Below are positions 47,858 through 58,146 of a DNA stretch of 64,000 bases, piece after piece. Location: positions 135,192,736 through 135,256,735 of the forward strand of contig CM057463.1 of assembly GCA_030035585.1 (NCBI GenBank), in the 5' to 3' direction. This stretch comes from Dugong dugon. Lineage: Eukaryota > Chordata > Mammalia > Sirenia > Dugongidae. Within the stretch, counting starts at the first letter, position 1; the number at the start of each line of letters is the position of its first letter. Under the pieces are notes generated by a model that saw only the letters and a program-made list of their open reading frames with translations, had not been told where the DNA came from and ran no database searches. Position numbers and translations under genes: made by a program.

Positions 47858-48275
47858 ACACCTACTCCTCACTTTGACTATCCTGTTATCCAACATTTTG
47901 CATTTATGACAATAGTAAAAATTCTACTATCCAACTATTTTGCCCATTAATGACGTAAACATAGGGCACTAACAAACAACGCAGTGTGAGATGAGAGTAG
48001 CACTGGCTGTGATACTTAAGGTTATGTGTTAACTTGGCTAAGCCATGATTCTAAGTGGTTTGGCAGTTATGTAATGATTTATTTTGGCAGTTATGTAATG
48101 ATGTAATTTGGCAGTTATGTAGTGATGTAGTCATCCTCCATTTTGTAATCTGATGTGGTCATCCTCCATTTTCACATAACACCAGTTTTCACATAAAGAC
48201 CTGGTCTTTGGAACATAACCAGATCTATAAGAGAGGGGTGGGTGTAATTCAAAACATTTGGCTACATGGCATCCG
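47858..48275 (+). mobile_element. Composite insertion in RTE: unknown segment plus LTR-like segment
   Basis: The RTE reverse transcriptase breaks off near 47857 and resumes near 48276. The first part (47858-48010) is an unassigned segment (CTACTCCTCACTTTGACTAT, TGCCCATTAATGACG). The second (48011-48275) resembles the sense strand of the LTR type at 18338 (TGTTAACTTGGCTAAGCCAT, TGGCAGTTATGTAATG) and holds three 24 bp tandem units at 48061-48132. Confidence 0.55.
48061..48132. repeat. Three 24 bp tandem units
   Basis: TGGCAGTTATGTAATGAT starts at 48061 and 48085, and a variant at 48109 has TAGTGAT. Exact 24 bp period. Confidence 0.85.
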
Positions 48276-49062
48276 TTTCAGAGGAAGACTTATTAACAAC
48301 CTGCTATATGAAGATGATACAACCTTGCTTGCCAAAAATGAAGATGACTTAAAACACCGATGAGGGTAAAATACAACAGCCTTAAGGATGGGTTGCACCT
48401 GAACATAAAGAAAACAAAAATTCTCACAACTGGACCAGTAAGCACATCATGAAAATAGGAGAGAAAATTGATGTTCTCAAGGATTCATTCTACTTGGATA
48501 AACAATCAACACCTATGGACACAGCAGTCAAAAAAACCAAAGGGCATATTGCATTGTGCAACTCTTCTGCAAAAGACCTTTTTGAGGTTCTTAAAAGCAA
48601 AAATGTTATACACCAAGCTATGGGATTTTCAGTTGTCTAATATGCGTGGAAAAGCTGGACAATTAAAAAAGAAGACCAAAGAAGAATCCATATGTTTGAA
48701 ATGTGGTATTGGTGAAGAATAATGAATATACCATGGACTGTCAGAAGAATGAACAAATCAGCCTTAGAAGAACTGTAATCCATATGATCATTAACAGCAA
48801 GAAGTAAGCACAATTTCGTGTTGCTTACTTTGGGCATGCCATCAGGAAAGACCAACTCCTAGGAAAGGACACAATGCTTGGTAAAGTAAAGGGCCAGTGA
48901 ACACTTAGGAAACACTTAATGAGATGGATTGACACAATATCCACAAGAATGGGCTCAATTATATCAAATATCATGGAGTTGAGGCAAGACTTGACAACAT
49001 TTTATTCTGTTATACATGAGGTCACCATGAGTCCGAGTCAACATGATGGCAACTAACAACAA

Positions 49063-49129
49063 CATGATTTTAATAATCTCATGCTAATAATGTGGTTGCA
49101 TAATATCAATAAATTTATGTCCTTAAGAA
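49063..49129. other. Short gap between two RTE copies
   Basis: AT-rich linker between the tail of one RTE and the 5'-truncated start of the next. Confidence 0.5.
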
Positions 49130-49662
49130 AGATCTACAACTCAACATAAAGAAAACAAAAATCCTCACCACTGGACCAATAAGCAGCAACATGATAAACA
49201 GAGAAAAGATTGAAGGCATCAAGGATTTCATTTTACTTGAATCCATAATCAACGCCCATGGAAGCAGCAGTCAAGAAATCAAATCACATATTGCATTGGG
49301 TAAATCTGCTGCAAAAGAACTCTTTAAAGTGTTGAAAAGCAAAGATGTCACTTTGAGGACTAAGGTGAGCCTGACCCAAACCATCATCAATCGCATCATA
49401 TGCGTGTGAAAGCTGGACAATGAATAATGAAGACATAAGAAGAATTGATGCCTTTGAATTATGATGTTGATGAAGAATATTAAGTATACCATGGATTGCC
49501 AGAAGAGGTATCAAATTTGTGTTGGAAGAAGTACAACCAGAATGCTCATTAGAAGCAAGCGTGGTGAGACTTCTTCTAATATACTTTGGACACATTATCA
49601 GGAGCGACCAGTCCTTGGAGAAGGGCATTATGCTTGGTGTCTTAGTCATCTAAAGCTTTTCT

Positions 49663-50160
49663 TTTTTTTTTTTTTTAATATATATTTTATTGTACTTCAG
49701 GTGAAAGCTTACAGAGCAAATAGTTTCTAATGAAATAGTAGTACACATGTTGTTTTTTTTTAACATTGGTTAACAACCCCACAACGTATTAAGCCTCTAA
49801 ATTCTCAACCTTTTTTTTTGATGAAAATTACAGATGGCCAAAGATACACCGTTTCAAAATTTTCTACATTCACAGTTCAGTGACATTGACTACGCTCTTC
49901 CAACTGTGCTGTTATTCTCACTTAAGATGAAGGCTTACAGAACAAAATAGTTTTTCATTTAACAGTTACTACACATGTTGCCCTATGACAATGGTTAACA
50001 ATCTCACAGCACATCAAGAATATCCTTACTCCACCTTGTGTTCCCTATCACCAGGGGGCTTCCTTGTCCCCTTCTGTCTTCTGGACCTTGTCAGTGGACT
50101 ATTGTACCTCTTTAGTCTCATTTGTTTATTTATTTATTTATTTATTTTTATTTTATTTAA
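49663..50160 (-). other. Extra L1 3' end appended to the young L1 (possible 3' transduction)
   Basis: From the 3' terminus (T-tract then ATTGTACTTCAGGTGAAAGC) a standard L1 3'UTR end runs to about 50120. It is followed by a TTTA/TTTTA repeat (50121-50160) and then the 3'UTR of the main element, which starts abruptly at ACACCATTTCAAAACTTTTT and again contains GATGAAGGCTTACAGGAC. The same 3'UTR stretch is therefore present twice (49870-50120 and 50161-50430). Both lie inside one target duplication. Transcription into a neighbouring L1 tail would give this layout. Template switching is an alternative. Confidence 0.75.
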
Positions 50161-51165
50161 ACACCATTTCAAAACTTTTTACTTACACATTTAAGTGATA
50201 TTGACTATGCTCTTCCAATTGTGCTGCCATTCTCGCCCAAGATGAAGGCTTACAGGACAAAACAGCCTCCCATTTAATAGTTACTACAAATGTTGCCCTA
50301 TAGCAGTGGTCAACAATCTCACAATACATCGACAGTGTCCTTATTCAATTTGTGTTCCTTATCATCAGTTTCCTACTCTCCCTCTGCCTTCTGGCCCTTG
50401 TCACCGGACTCCTGTACATCGTTAGTCCCATTTAGTTTTACTGGGCTGTCCATTCCCAGGCTTAAGATCGAACCTTGAAGGTAACTTCACCTCTGAGCTG
50501 AAAGGGTGTCTGGGGGCCACACTCTCGAAGTTTCTCTAGTATTCTTTAGGCCAGTATATCTGGTCTTCTTTTTTTTTTTTTTTTGGGAGTTAAAATTATG
50601 CTCTACATCCTACTCCAGCTCTGCCCAGAACCCTCTGTTGTGATCCTGGTCAGAGGAGTCATAGGTGGTAGCCGGGCACCATCCAGCTGTACTGGGCTCA
50701 GTCCCGTGGAGGCCTTGGTAGCTGTGGACCATTAGTCCTTCGGACTAATCTTTTCCTTGTATCCTGTTCTCTTCGTTCTCCCTTGTTCCCGAAGGGATGA
50801 GATCAGTGGAGTATCTTAGATGACCGCTCATAGGCTTTTAAGACCCCAGACACTACTCACCAAGGTAGAATGTAGAGCATTATCTTTATAAGTAGTGTCA
50901 TGCCAATTGAGCTAGATGTTCCCCGAGATCATGGTCCCCAGAGCCCTCCGTCCAACAACTCAGTCCCTCGGGGGGTTTGGATGTGTCTATAGGGCCTCCA
51001 TGACCTTTCCTTGTGCAGGTTGTGTTAGTTTCCCCTGTACTATGTACTATCTCATCTCTCACCCAAGTTACCACTTACCTATTACCTATTTAGTATCCCC
51101 CACCCCCCATCCCTGGTAACCAACAAGGATTGTTACATTTTGCATGTGAATTTTTTCATGGGTTT
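50161..51165 (-). other. L1 3'UTR of the young element
   Basis: Follows the natural ORF2 end (TAA at 51166-51168). Matches the 3'UTR at 61676-62869 block by block. Confidence 0.85.
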
Positions 51166-54100
51166 TTACAATAGAGGTCTCATACAATATTTGTCCTTTT
51201 GTGATTGACTTATTTCACTCAGCATGATGTCCTCCAGTTTCATCCATGTTATGAGATGGTTCACCGATTCATTGTTCTTTCTCGTTGCATAGTACTCCAT
51301 TGTGTGTATGTACCATAGTATGTGTATCCATTCGTCTGTTGATGGACATCGAGGTTGTTTCCATCATTTTGCTATTGTGAATAATGCTGCCATGAACATA
51401 GGTGTGCATATGTCTATTCGAGTGATGACTCTTATTTCTCTAGGATATATTCCTAGGAGTGGGATTGCTGGATCGAACGGTACGTCTATTTCTAGCTTTC
51501 TGAGGAAACGCCATATCATTTTCCAAAATGACTGTATCATTTTGCATTCCCACCAGCAGTGTATAAGAGTTCCCGTCTCCCCGCAGCCCCTCCAACATTT
51601 GTTATTTCCAGTGTTTTTGATTCATGCCAGTAATGCCGGGGTGAGATGGTATCTCATTGTGGTTTTAATTTGCGTTTCTCTAATGGCTAGTGATCGCGAG
51701 CATTTCCTCATGTGTCTGTTGGCCATTTGAATGTCTTCCTTGGTGAAGTGTCTGTTAATTTCCTTTGCCCATTTTTTGATAGGATTGGTTGTCTTTTTGT
51801 TGTAGAGGTGTTGGATTTTCTTGTAGATTATGGAGATTAGACCTTTGTCTGACTTGTACTGTCCAAAAATTTTTTCCCAGTCTGTAGGTTCTCTTTTAAC
51901 TCTTTTGGTGAAATCTTTTGAAGAGCATAGATGTTTGATTTTTAGAAGATCCCAATTATCTAGTTTATCTGTTGGGTTTTTTGTGTTGATGTTTATGGTT
52001 TGTATCCTGTTAATGCCATGTGTTAAGGTCTGAAGTGTTGGTCCTATTTTTTCTTCTATGAATTTTATAGTTTGAGGCTTTATATTCAGGTCTTTGATCC
52101 ATTTTGAAGTAGTTTTTGTATATGGTGTGAGGTATGGGTCCTGTTTCATTTTTCTACAAATGGATATCCAGTTTTGCCAGCACCATTTGTTAAAAAGACT
52201 GTCTTTTCCCCATTTGATGTATTTTGGGCCCTTGTCAAAAATCAGGTGACCGTAGGTGGATGGATTTACATCTGAGTTCTCAATTCTGTTCCATTGGTCA
52301 ATGTCTCTGTTGTTGTACCAGTACCAGGCTGTTTTGACTACTGTAGCTGTATAGTAGGTTCTCAAGTCAGGTAGTGTGAGTCCTCCAACTTTATTCTTCT
52401 TCTTCAGTAGTGCTTTACTTATTCGAGGTTTCTTCCCTTTCCATATAAAGTTAATAATTAGTTTTTCCATCTCTTTGAAGAATGTTGTTGGTATTTGGAT
52501 CGGAATTGCATTGTATTTGTAGATTGCTTTAGGTAGAATTGCCATTTTCACAATGTTGAGTCTGCCTATCCATGAGCATGGTATGTTTTTCCATTTATGT
52601 AGATCCCTTTGGGTTTCATGCAGCAGTGTTTTGTAGTTTTCTTTGTATAGGTCTTTTATATTCCTGGTCAGATTTATTCCTAAGTATTTTATCTTTTTAG
52701 GGGCTATTGAAAATGGTATTGATTTCCTGATCTCCTTTTCATCGTTCTCTTTACCGGTGTATAGGAATCCAACTGATTTTTGAACGTTTATCTTGTATCC
52801 TGCTACTCTGCTGAATCTTTCTATTAGTTCCAGTAAATTTCTCGTGGAGTCTTTAGGGTTTTCTATGTATAGTATCATATCATCTGCAAACAGGGAGAGT
52901 TTAACTTCTTCATTACCAATTTGGATGCCCTTTATTTCTTTCTCTTGCCTTACTGCTCTAGCTAGAACTTCCAGCACAATGTTAAATAGGAGTGGTGATA
53001 AAGGGCATCCTTGTCTTGTTCCTGTTTTCAGGGGGAATGTTTTCAGCCTTTCTCCATTAAGAATGATGTTGGCTGTTGGTTTTGCATAGATGCCCTTTAT
53101 TATGTTGAGAAATTTCCCTTCTATACCTATTTTATTGAGAGCTTTTATCAGGAATGGGTGTTGGACTTTGTCAAATGCCTTTTCTGCATCAATTGAGATA
53201 ATCATGTGATTTTTTTCTTTCCTTTTATTTATGTGGTGGATTACGTTGATGGATTTTCTAATGTTAAACCATCCTTGCATACCTGGTATGAATCCTACTT
53301 GGTGGTGGTGTATTATTTTTTTGATATGATACTGAATTCTATTGGCTAGAATTTTGTTCAGATTTTTTGCATCTATATTCATGAGAGATATTGGTCTGTA
53401 ATTTTCTTTTTTTGTGATGTCTTTGCCTGGTTTTGGTATCAGCGTTATGCTGGCTTCATAGAATGAATTTGGAAGTGTTGCTTCCTCTTCTATGCTCTGA
53501 AATAACTTGAGTAGAACTGGTACGAGCTCTTCTGTAAATGTTTTGTAGAATTCTCCAGTGAAGCCAATTGGGCCAGGGCTTTTTTTGGTTGGGAGTTTTT
53601 TTATTACCTTTTCAATCTCTTCTCTTGTTATGGGTCTGTTCAGATTTTCAATATCACTTTGTTGTAGTTTGGGTAGGCCGTATGTTTCTAGAAATTTATC
53701 CATTTCCTCTAGGTTTTCAAATTTGTTGGAATATAGTTTTTCATAATATTCTGTTATAATCCTTTTTATTTCAGTTGGGTCTGTTGTAATGTCCCCCATT
53801 TCATTTCTTATTTGGGTTATTTGTACCCTCTGCTGTTTTTCTTTTGTCAGTCTGGCCAGTGGTTTGTCGATTTTGTTGATTCTTTCAAAGAACCAACTTT
53901 TGGTTTTGTTGATTCTTTCTATTGGTTTTCTGTTCTCTATTTCATTGATTTCTGCTCTGATCTTTACTATTTCCTTTCTTCCGGTGGTTGTAGGCTTTTT
54001 TTGTTGTTCTCTTTCTATTTGTTTGAGTTCTGTAGTTCATGTTTTGATTTTGTCCCTTTCTTCTTTTTTGATATGTGCATCTATTGCTATAAATTGTCCT

Positions 54101-54973
54101 CTGAGGACTGCCTTTGCTGTGTCACAAAGGTTTTGGTATGATGTGTTTTCATTTTCATTTGATTCTAGGAATTTTTTAATTCCATCTCTGATTTCTTCTA
54201 TTACCCATTGATGTGTAAGCAGATTATTATTCAGTTTCCATGTGTTTGATTTTTTTTCCTTGCTCTTTCTAGTTGATGGCATTGTGGTCAGAGAAGATAC
54301 TGTGAATTATCTCAGCATTTTGGATCTTGTTGAGGATTGCTCTGTGGCCTAAGATGTGGTCTATTCTGGAGAACGTTCCATGTGCATTGGAAAAGAATGT
54401 GTACTTTGCAGCGGTTGGATGGATTGTTCTATATATGTCTATGAGGTCCAGTTGGCTGACTGTGTCCTTTAGGTCTTCTGTATCTTTGCTGAGTTTCTTT
54501 TTAGTTGTTCTGTCCTTTACTGAGAGTGGTGTGTTGAAGTCTCCTACTATTATTGTGGAACTGTCAATTTCTCTTTTCAGTGCTGTTAGAGTTTGTTTTA
54601 TGTATTTTGGAGCCCTGTCATTGGGTGCATAGATATTTATTATGGTTATGTCTTCATGATGGATCATCCCCTTAATCATTATATAGTGTCCTTCTTTGTC
54701 TTTTATGGTAGATTTTGTTTTAAAGTCTATTTTATCTGAGATTAGAATTGCCACTCCTGCTCTTCTTTGATAGTTGTTAGCTTGATATATTTTTTTCCAA
54801 CCTTTGATTTTTAATAAATTCACATCTTTGTTTCTAAGATGTGTCTCTTGTAGACAGCAAATAGATGGATCCTGTTTTCTTATCCATTCTGCCACTCTCC
54901 GTCGCTTTATGGGTGCATTGAGTCCATTTACGTTCAGTGTAATTATTGATAGATGTGAATTTGTTGCTGTCAT
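51166..54973 (-). pseudogene. L1 ORF2 endonuclease-reverse transcriptase, nearly open
   Basis: Starts MTATNSHLSIITLNVNGLNA at 54973. Endonuclease (54973-54269) has CCLQETHL, IVGDFNTPLS and FSRIDHILGH and reaches SDHNAIN before a frameshift near 54275. The frame then reads SNTWKLNNNLLTHQWVIEE to a TGA at 54037-54039. From 53799 a 725-codon stretch holds the [47 protein letters not shown] (intact catalytic Asp pair, residues 304-307 of that stretch), ending HLTPALLA at a TGA (51622-51624). The same frame continues past it through [18 protein letters not shown] to a second TGA (51364-51366) and the natural TAA. Most of the enzyme is legible, but at least one frameshift and three TGA codons block it. 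Confidence 0.9.
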
Positions 54974-55161
54974 TTTGTAGTGCTTTTTTTTGTGATGCTG
55001 AAGTTTTCTTTGTTCTTCTTACTCTCTTGTGCTGAGTTCCTTTTGTTTGTGGATTTTGTGTTCATTTCTTTTGTTTTTGTAGGTTTTGTTTTTGTTGAGA
55101 CTTTATGTTTTTCGTCTTTATTTTTATGAGTTGGTTTGTTAACTTTTTTTGTGGTTACCAT
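54970..55161 (-). CDS. Small lysine-rich ORF between L1 ORF1 and ORF2
   Basis: A 63-codon frame, MVTTKKVNKPTHKNKDEKHK at the start and ITKKSTTK at the end, very rich in Lys, Thr and Asn. Its TGA stop overlaps the ORF2 start as ATGA (54970-54973). The matching spacer of the old L1 at 24223-31839 retains VTTKE-NNPTNQN and KDEK-like traces with stops, so the reading was once similar there. No known domain. It may be a chance frame in an A-rich spacer, or a translated leader that helps ribosomes reach ORF2. The ATGA overlap favours the second but does not prove it. Confidence 0.4.
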   Translation of the reverse strand: MVTTKKVNKPTHKNKDEKHKVSTKTKPTKTKEMNTKSTNKRNSAQESKKNKENFSITKKSTTK

Positions 55162-55404
55162 GAATTTTACCCTTATCTTTATAATTTTGAAGCAGTCTAC
55201 GCTTACTTGGTATCGCCTTGCCTTCTTCTCCTTTATAAGGTTCTATACCTATGCCGTTTGTTCCCTCTTTCATTGTTTTGATGTTGTTGTCATCCTTTGA
55301 TTGATTTCTCTGATTCCCTGTTGTATATCTTTTGTTTTTGGAAAGTCGTCTGTAGTTGAGTTCCTAGAATGGTATCTGGTTCATGTTAACCTGCGTCCTA
55401 GGTC

Positions 55405-56403
55405 CTAGGTCCTGCCTGAGGGCTTAAGCTGTTTGTCCTCAGATCGAAGAACTCCCTTTAATAATTCTTGTAAGTTTGGTTTGACTTTTGCATATTCCTT
55501 TAGTTTCTGTTTATCTGGAAATGACCTAATTTCACCATCAAATCTGAATGAGAGTTTTGCAGGATATATTATTCTTGGCTGACAATTTTTTTCTTTCAAG
55601 ATTTTATATATGTCATCCCATTGCCTTCTTGCCTGCATGGTTTCTGCTGAATAATCTGAGCTTAGTCTTATTGTTTCTCCTCTGTATGTGACTTCTTGTT
55701 TTTCACAAGCTGCTCTCAGGATTCTTTGTTTGTCTTTAGTTTTAGCGAGTGTGAATATGATATGTCTTGGTGATTTTCTTTTGGGTTCTCTTCTATATGG
55801 GGTTCGTTGAGCTTCTTGGATGACCAGCTTTTCATCTTTCATGATATTGGGAAAGTTTTCTGTCAGCAGTTCCTCAATGATCCTCTCTGTGTTTTCTGTT
55901 TTCTCCCCCTGTTCTGGTATGCCAATCACTCGTAAGTTTTTGCTTTTAATTGTGTCCCACATAACTCTCAGGGTCTCTTCATTTTTCTTTGTTCTTTTTT
56001 CTGAGTTTTCCTGAAACAGAATTGTATCCAAGTGTTTGTCTTCAGTTCCACTGATCCTGTCTTCCATGGTTTCAAATCTACTTCTCAGCCCTTCTATGAC
56101 ACCGTCCATTTCTGAAATCTTGTTGTTTATCTTTTGGATTTCTAATTGTTGTTTTTGTATAATTTCGAGTTGTGAATTTATTTTGGCATTTTGTTCTTGC
56201 ATCATCTTCCTGAATTCTTCCAATTTTTTGTCTGTATTTTCCATAAATTTGTCTATTTTTTCCTCATGTTTGTCAGCTTTTTGCCTCAGTTCTTGGAAAA
56301 TTCCGAGTATTAGTGATTTGAGTTCCGTATCAGGTACTTCTAGTGCATTTTCTTCCACAGGAGAGTTATCTGGTGTTTTAATTTGGACGCCTATTGGAGC
56401 CAT
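55405..56403 (-). CDS. L1 ORF1 protein, intact frame
   Basis: A 332-codon frame, about the normal L1 ORF1 length, from MAPIGVQIKTP to KPSGRT. Residues 35-130 form a heptad-rich coiled coil (KHEEKIDKFMENTDKKLEE, QLEIIQKQQLEIQKINNKIS), expected to trimerise. Residues about 140-235 are the RNA-recognition domain (LRVMWDTIKSKNLRVIGIPE, SPRHIIFTLAKTKDKQRIL). Residues about 236-325 are the C-terminal RNA-binding domain (SSDYSAETMQARRQWD, QPRIIYPAKLSF). The known role is an RNA chaperone coating L1 RNA in cytoplasmic particles. The start follows the 5'UTR and matches the expected N terminus. Its ORF2 partner is broken, so it could act only in trans. No evidence of expression is available here. Confidence 0.85.
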   Translation of the reverse strand: MAPIGVQIKTPDNSPVEENALEVPDTELKSLILGIFQELRQKADKHEEKIDKFMENTDKKLEEFRKMMQEQNAKINSQLEIIQKQQLEIQKINNKISEMDGVIEGLRSRFETMEDRISGTEDKHLDTILFQENSEKRTKKNEETLRVMWDTIKSKNLRVIGIPEQGEKTENTERIIEELLTENFPNIMKDEKLVIQEAQRTPYRREPKRKSPRHIIFTLAKTKDKQRILRAACEKQEVTYRGETIRLSSDYSAETMQARRQWDDIYKILKEKNCQPRIIYPAKLSFRFDGEIRSFPDKQKLKEYAKVKPNLQELLKGVLRSEDKQLKPSGRT

Positions 56404-58146
56404 TTTGTCTTGTTTTTGTAAATGTTTTGATATTGTTTGCTGTTTTCAGGGCATTCAGTAGATATTTCTCTCGTTTATTGATTGTAGATTTTTTTTTTTT
56501 TTTTCGTTCTTGTGGTACAGCTGGGCAGATCTAGTTGAGGAGGAGCCACTGGGATGGGTTGCTTGTGGCACTCACCGCAGCCACCAGGACGGTCGGTAGT
56601 CAGTGCTGGGCAGGTTCCAATAGGGCGTGCCTGCACCGCTTGGTGATGTGATGTCTAGTGCACGGTGCAGGTAGGTAGGGTGCAGCGGGAAGATGGTTAT
56701 GTGTGAAGCTAAGCTGGATATGGGAGAGAGGAGAGAGGAGGAGGAGCAAAAAGTGTACAAACATAAAAGAATGCTAGGAGAGCTTGTCGTTGGAATGTAC
56801 AGATGAGAGACTATGGGATGGAGGAAACCAGAAGGGGGAAGAGAAAGAAAAGGAAAGAATGACCAAATAAAAATCAGAAAAGTTAAAGAACTGCAAAGTT
56901 CCCAGGGATCCCACCGATGCAGCTATGAGGTCTGGGGGAGTCGGTCTCAATTTTCACAGCTCAGCCTGGCCAGAAGGTACAGAGGCATACATCGCCTGGA
57001 ATTCAGGGATCAGAAAGAGAAGGAAGAGATAGAGAGACAAGAAATTAAGCAATGAAGAAAGACAAAAGAGAAAAAGAGGTAAAAGATGACAAAACTAATC
57101 AAAAAAGGAAGAAAAATAAAATTGAGAGAAAAAAAAAAAAAGGGCAACACCAGCAGTCAGTGCCTACAAATGGGACCCAGAGAGCCCCCACTCAGGGGCG
57201 CGAATTCCAAGAAGCCGGTAGTCTCGGGGTTAAGTGACCGTGGTCACGGGAAGCAGAGGGGCCAACGAACAAAGGCCCCAGGATCCCACCCGCGCGGGAG
57301 CCCAGACCTGGAAACAGCCACACGCCAGAACGCAGCCCTACAGCCCCGCAGGAGAGAGCAGAGACGGCACTCGGAACCAGGCACCCAGGCAAAAGGAGGG
57401 GGAGGCGGCAGAAAAAGGCTCACTAGCGGCCGGCAAACGGCTGCCAGAAAGCCCCCCGCCTGGGCGCACGGAATCCAAGCACCGGCGCCCCTCAACTCAG
57501 GGACTCCGGCCACGGAAAGCAGAGGGGCGAACAAACAAAGGCCCCGGGATCCCACCCACGCGGGAGCCCAGACCTAGAAACAGCCACACGCCCGCACGCA
57601 GCCCTACAGCCCCGCAGGAGAGAGCAGAGACGGCACTCAGAACCAGGCACCCAGGCAAAAGGAGGGGGAGGCGGCAGAGAAAGGTTCGCTAGCTGCCAGC
57701 AAACGGCCCCCAGAAAGCCGCCAGCCCAGGCGCGCGGAATCCAAGCACCAGCACCCCCCAGCCCAGAGACCCTGGCCACGGAAAGCAGGGGATCCCCAGC
57801 TGAGGCGGAGAGGGGTGGTTGGTGGGAGAGCGCGCACTGCAGTTTACCGGTCGTTCTGTCTCCGACCAGATGCTCTGCAAGGCTGCTCTCCCGTTTGCTG
57901 GTCTCCGATAGGAATCCAAGATGGTGGATCCGCGCTGCGTTAGCTGGTAAGGAATCTCTGCCTGAGTCTCTCCTCGCTCTCCGTTCTCTTTTAGTATTCT
58001 CACTCCGTTTGGTGTTTGGCTGAGTTCTTTATCTCTTCATTTGGTGTTCTAGGGTTTCAGGATTGTTGATTCTCTGTTAGGCTTAGTTTTTCGGATCTTT
58101 GCTGTGGAGGGACGGCGTGGTGTTTCTGCCTAGAGCGCCATCTTGC
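56404..58146 (-). promoter_or_regulatory. L1 5'UTR/promoter with CpG-rich tandem units
   Basis: About 1.74 kb from the element 5' end to ORF1. GCGCCATCTTGCC at 58135-58147 is a YY1-type site on the minus strand at the very start, as in other L1s. Two tandem 266 bp CpG-rich units (57251-57782) sit downstream. This is the only CpG-dense stretch in the window. Frames within it on both strands are open because the sequence is GC-rich and lacks stops. Confidence 0.8.
57251..57782. repeat. Two tandem 266 bp GC-rich units in L1 5'UTR
   Basis: AAGCAGAGGGG begins at 57251 and 57517, and AAGCAGGGG at 57783, giving exactly 266 bp twice. The units share CCCAGACCT-GAAACAGCC, GGAGAGAGCAGAGACGGCAC and AAAGGAGGGGGAGGCGGC with few differences. 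Mouse L1s carry comparable promoter monomers. Confidence 0.9.

Larger units (their letters stand above)
45960..48760 (+). pseudogene. RTE endonuclease-reverse transcriptase (heavily broken)
   Basis: Blocks are legible only across frames: MNPGKLEIIKNEMERLDISI (near 46015), the IYTPT-like and IIGD*NAK block near 46390 (a stop replaces the Trp of GDWN), the MIRFLKSKEQKKKIKPRVAL linker (47004), MVIPKYIIVVMRNLCMDQK (47692) and a catalytic box changed to YEDD near 48310. The last part reads SAKDLFEVLKSKN. It cannot encode an enzyme. Confidence 0.8.
45335..49062 (+). mobile_element. Long RTE (BovB-like) copy with nested insertions
   Basis: The 5' head at 45375-45482 is inverted (GTCTTAGTTTGAAAGCTATG). 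After a SINE insertion, forward 5'UTR follows from about 45722 (CAGGAAGAAAGGCCTGGCAA). Endonuclease starts near 45960, linker near 46700-47200, reverse transcriptase 47280-48660, and the 3' tail GAGTCAACATGATGGCAACT ends at 49062. All domains are present in order, but stops and frameshifts are dense. Two insertions interrupt it: an AfroSINE (45486-45683) and a composite insert (about 47858-48275). Confidence 0.85.

Noticed and set aside
48061..48132. CRISPR-like array
   Set aside because: The three units are directly adjacent 24 bp tandem copies without spacers, in a mammalian LTR-like segment.
51302..51730. 142-codon plus-strand frame, repeated at 63009-63437, as a conserved gene
   Set aside because: Both are antisense to the L1 ORF2 C-terminal region, so they recur because the L1 recurs.
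56036..56461. 141-codon plus-strand frame opposite L1 ORF1
   Set aside because: Shadow of the intact ORF1 on the other strand. Serine- and phenylalanine-rich because it is antisense to a Lys/Glu coiled coil.
57086..57692. Overlapping long frames on both strands (163 and 152 codons plus, 103, 95 and 104 codons minus) as possible genes
   Set aside because: They lie in the GC-rich tandem units of the L1 5'UTR, where stop codons are rare by composition. They overlap each other and show no domain.
57190..57860. CpG-rich stretch as a host promoter island
   Set aside because: It is wholly inside the L1 5'UTR, bounded by the L1 target duplication. No host exon is visible nearby.
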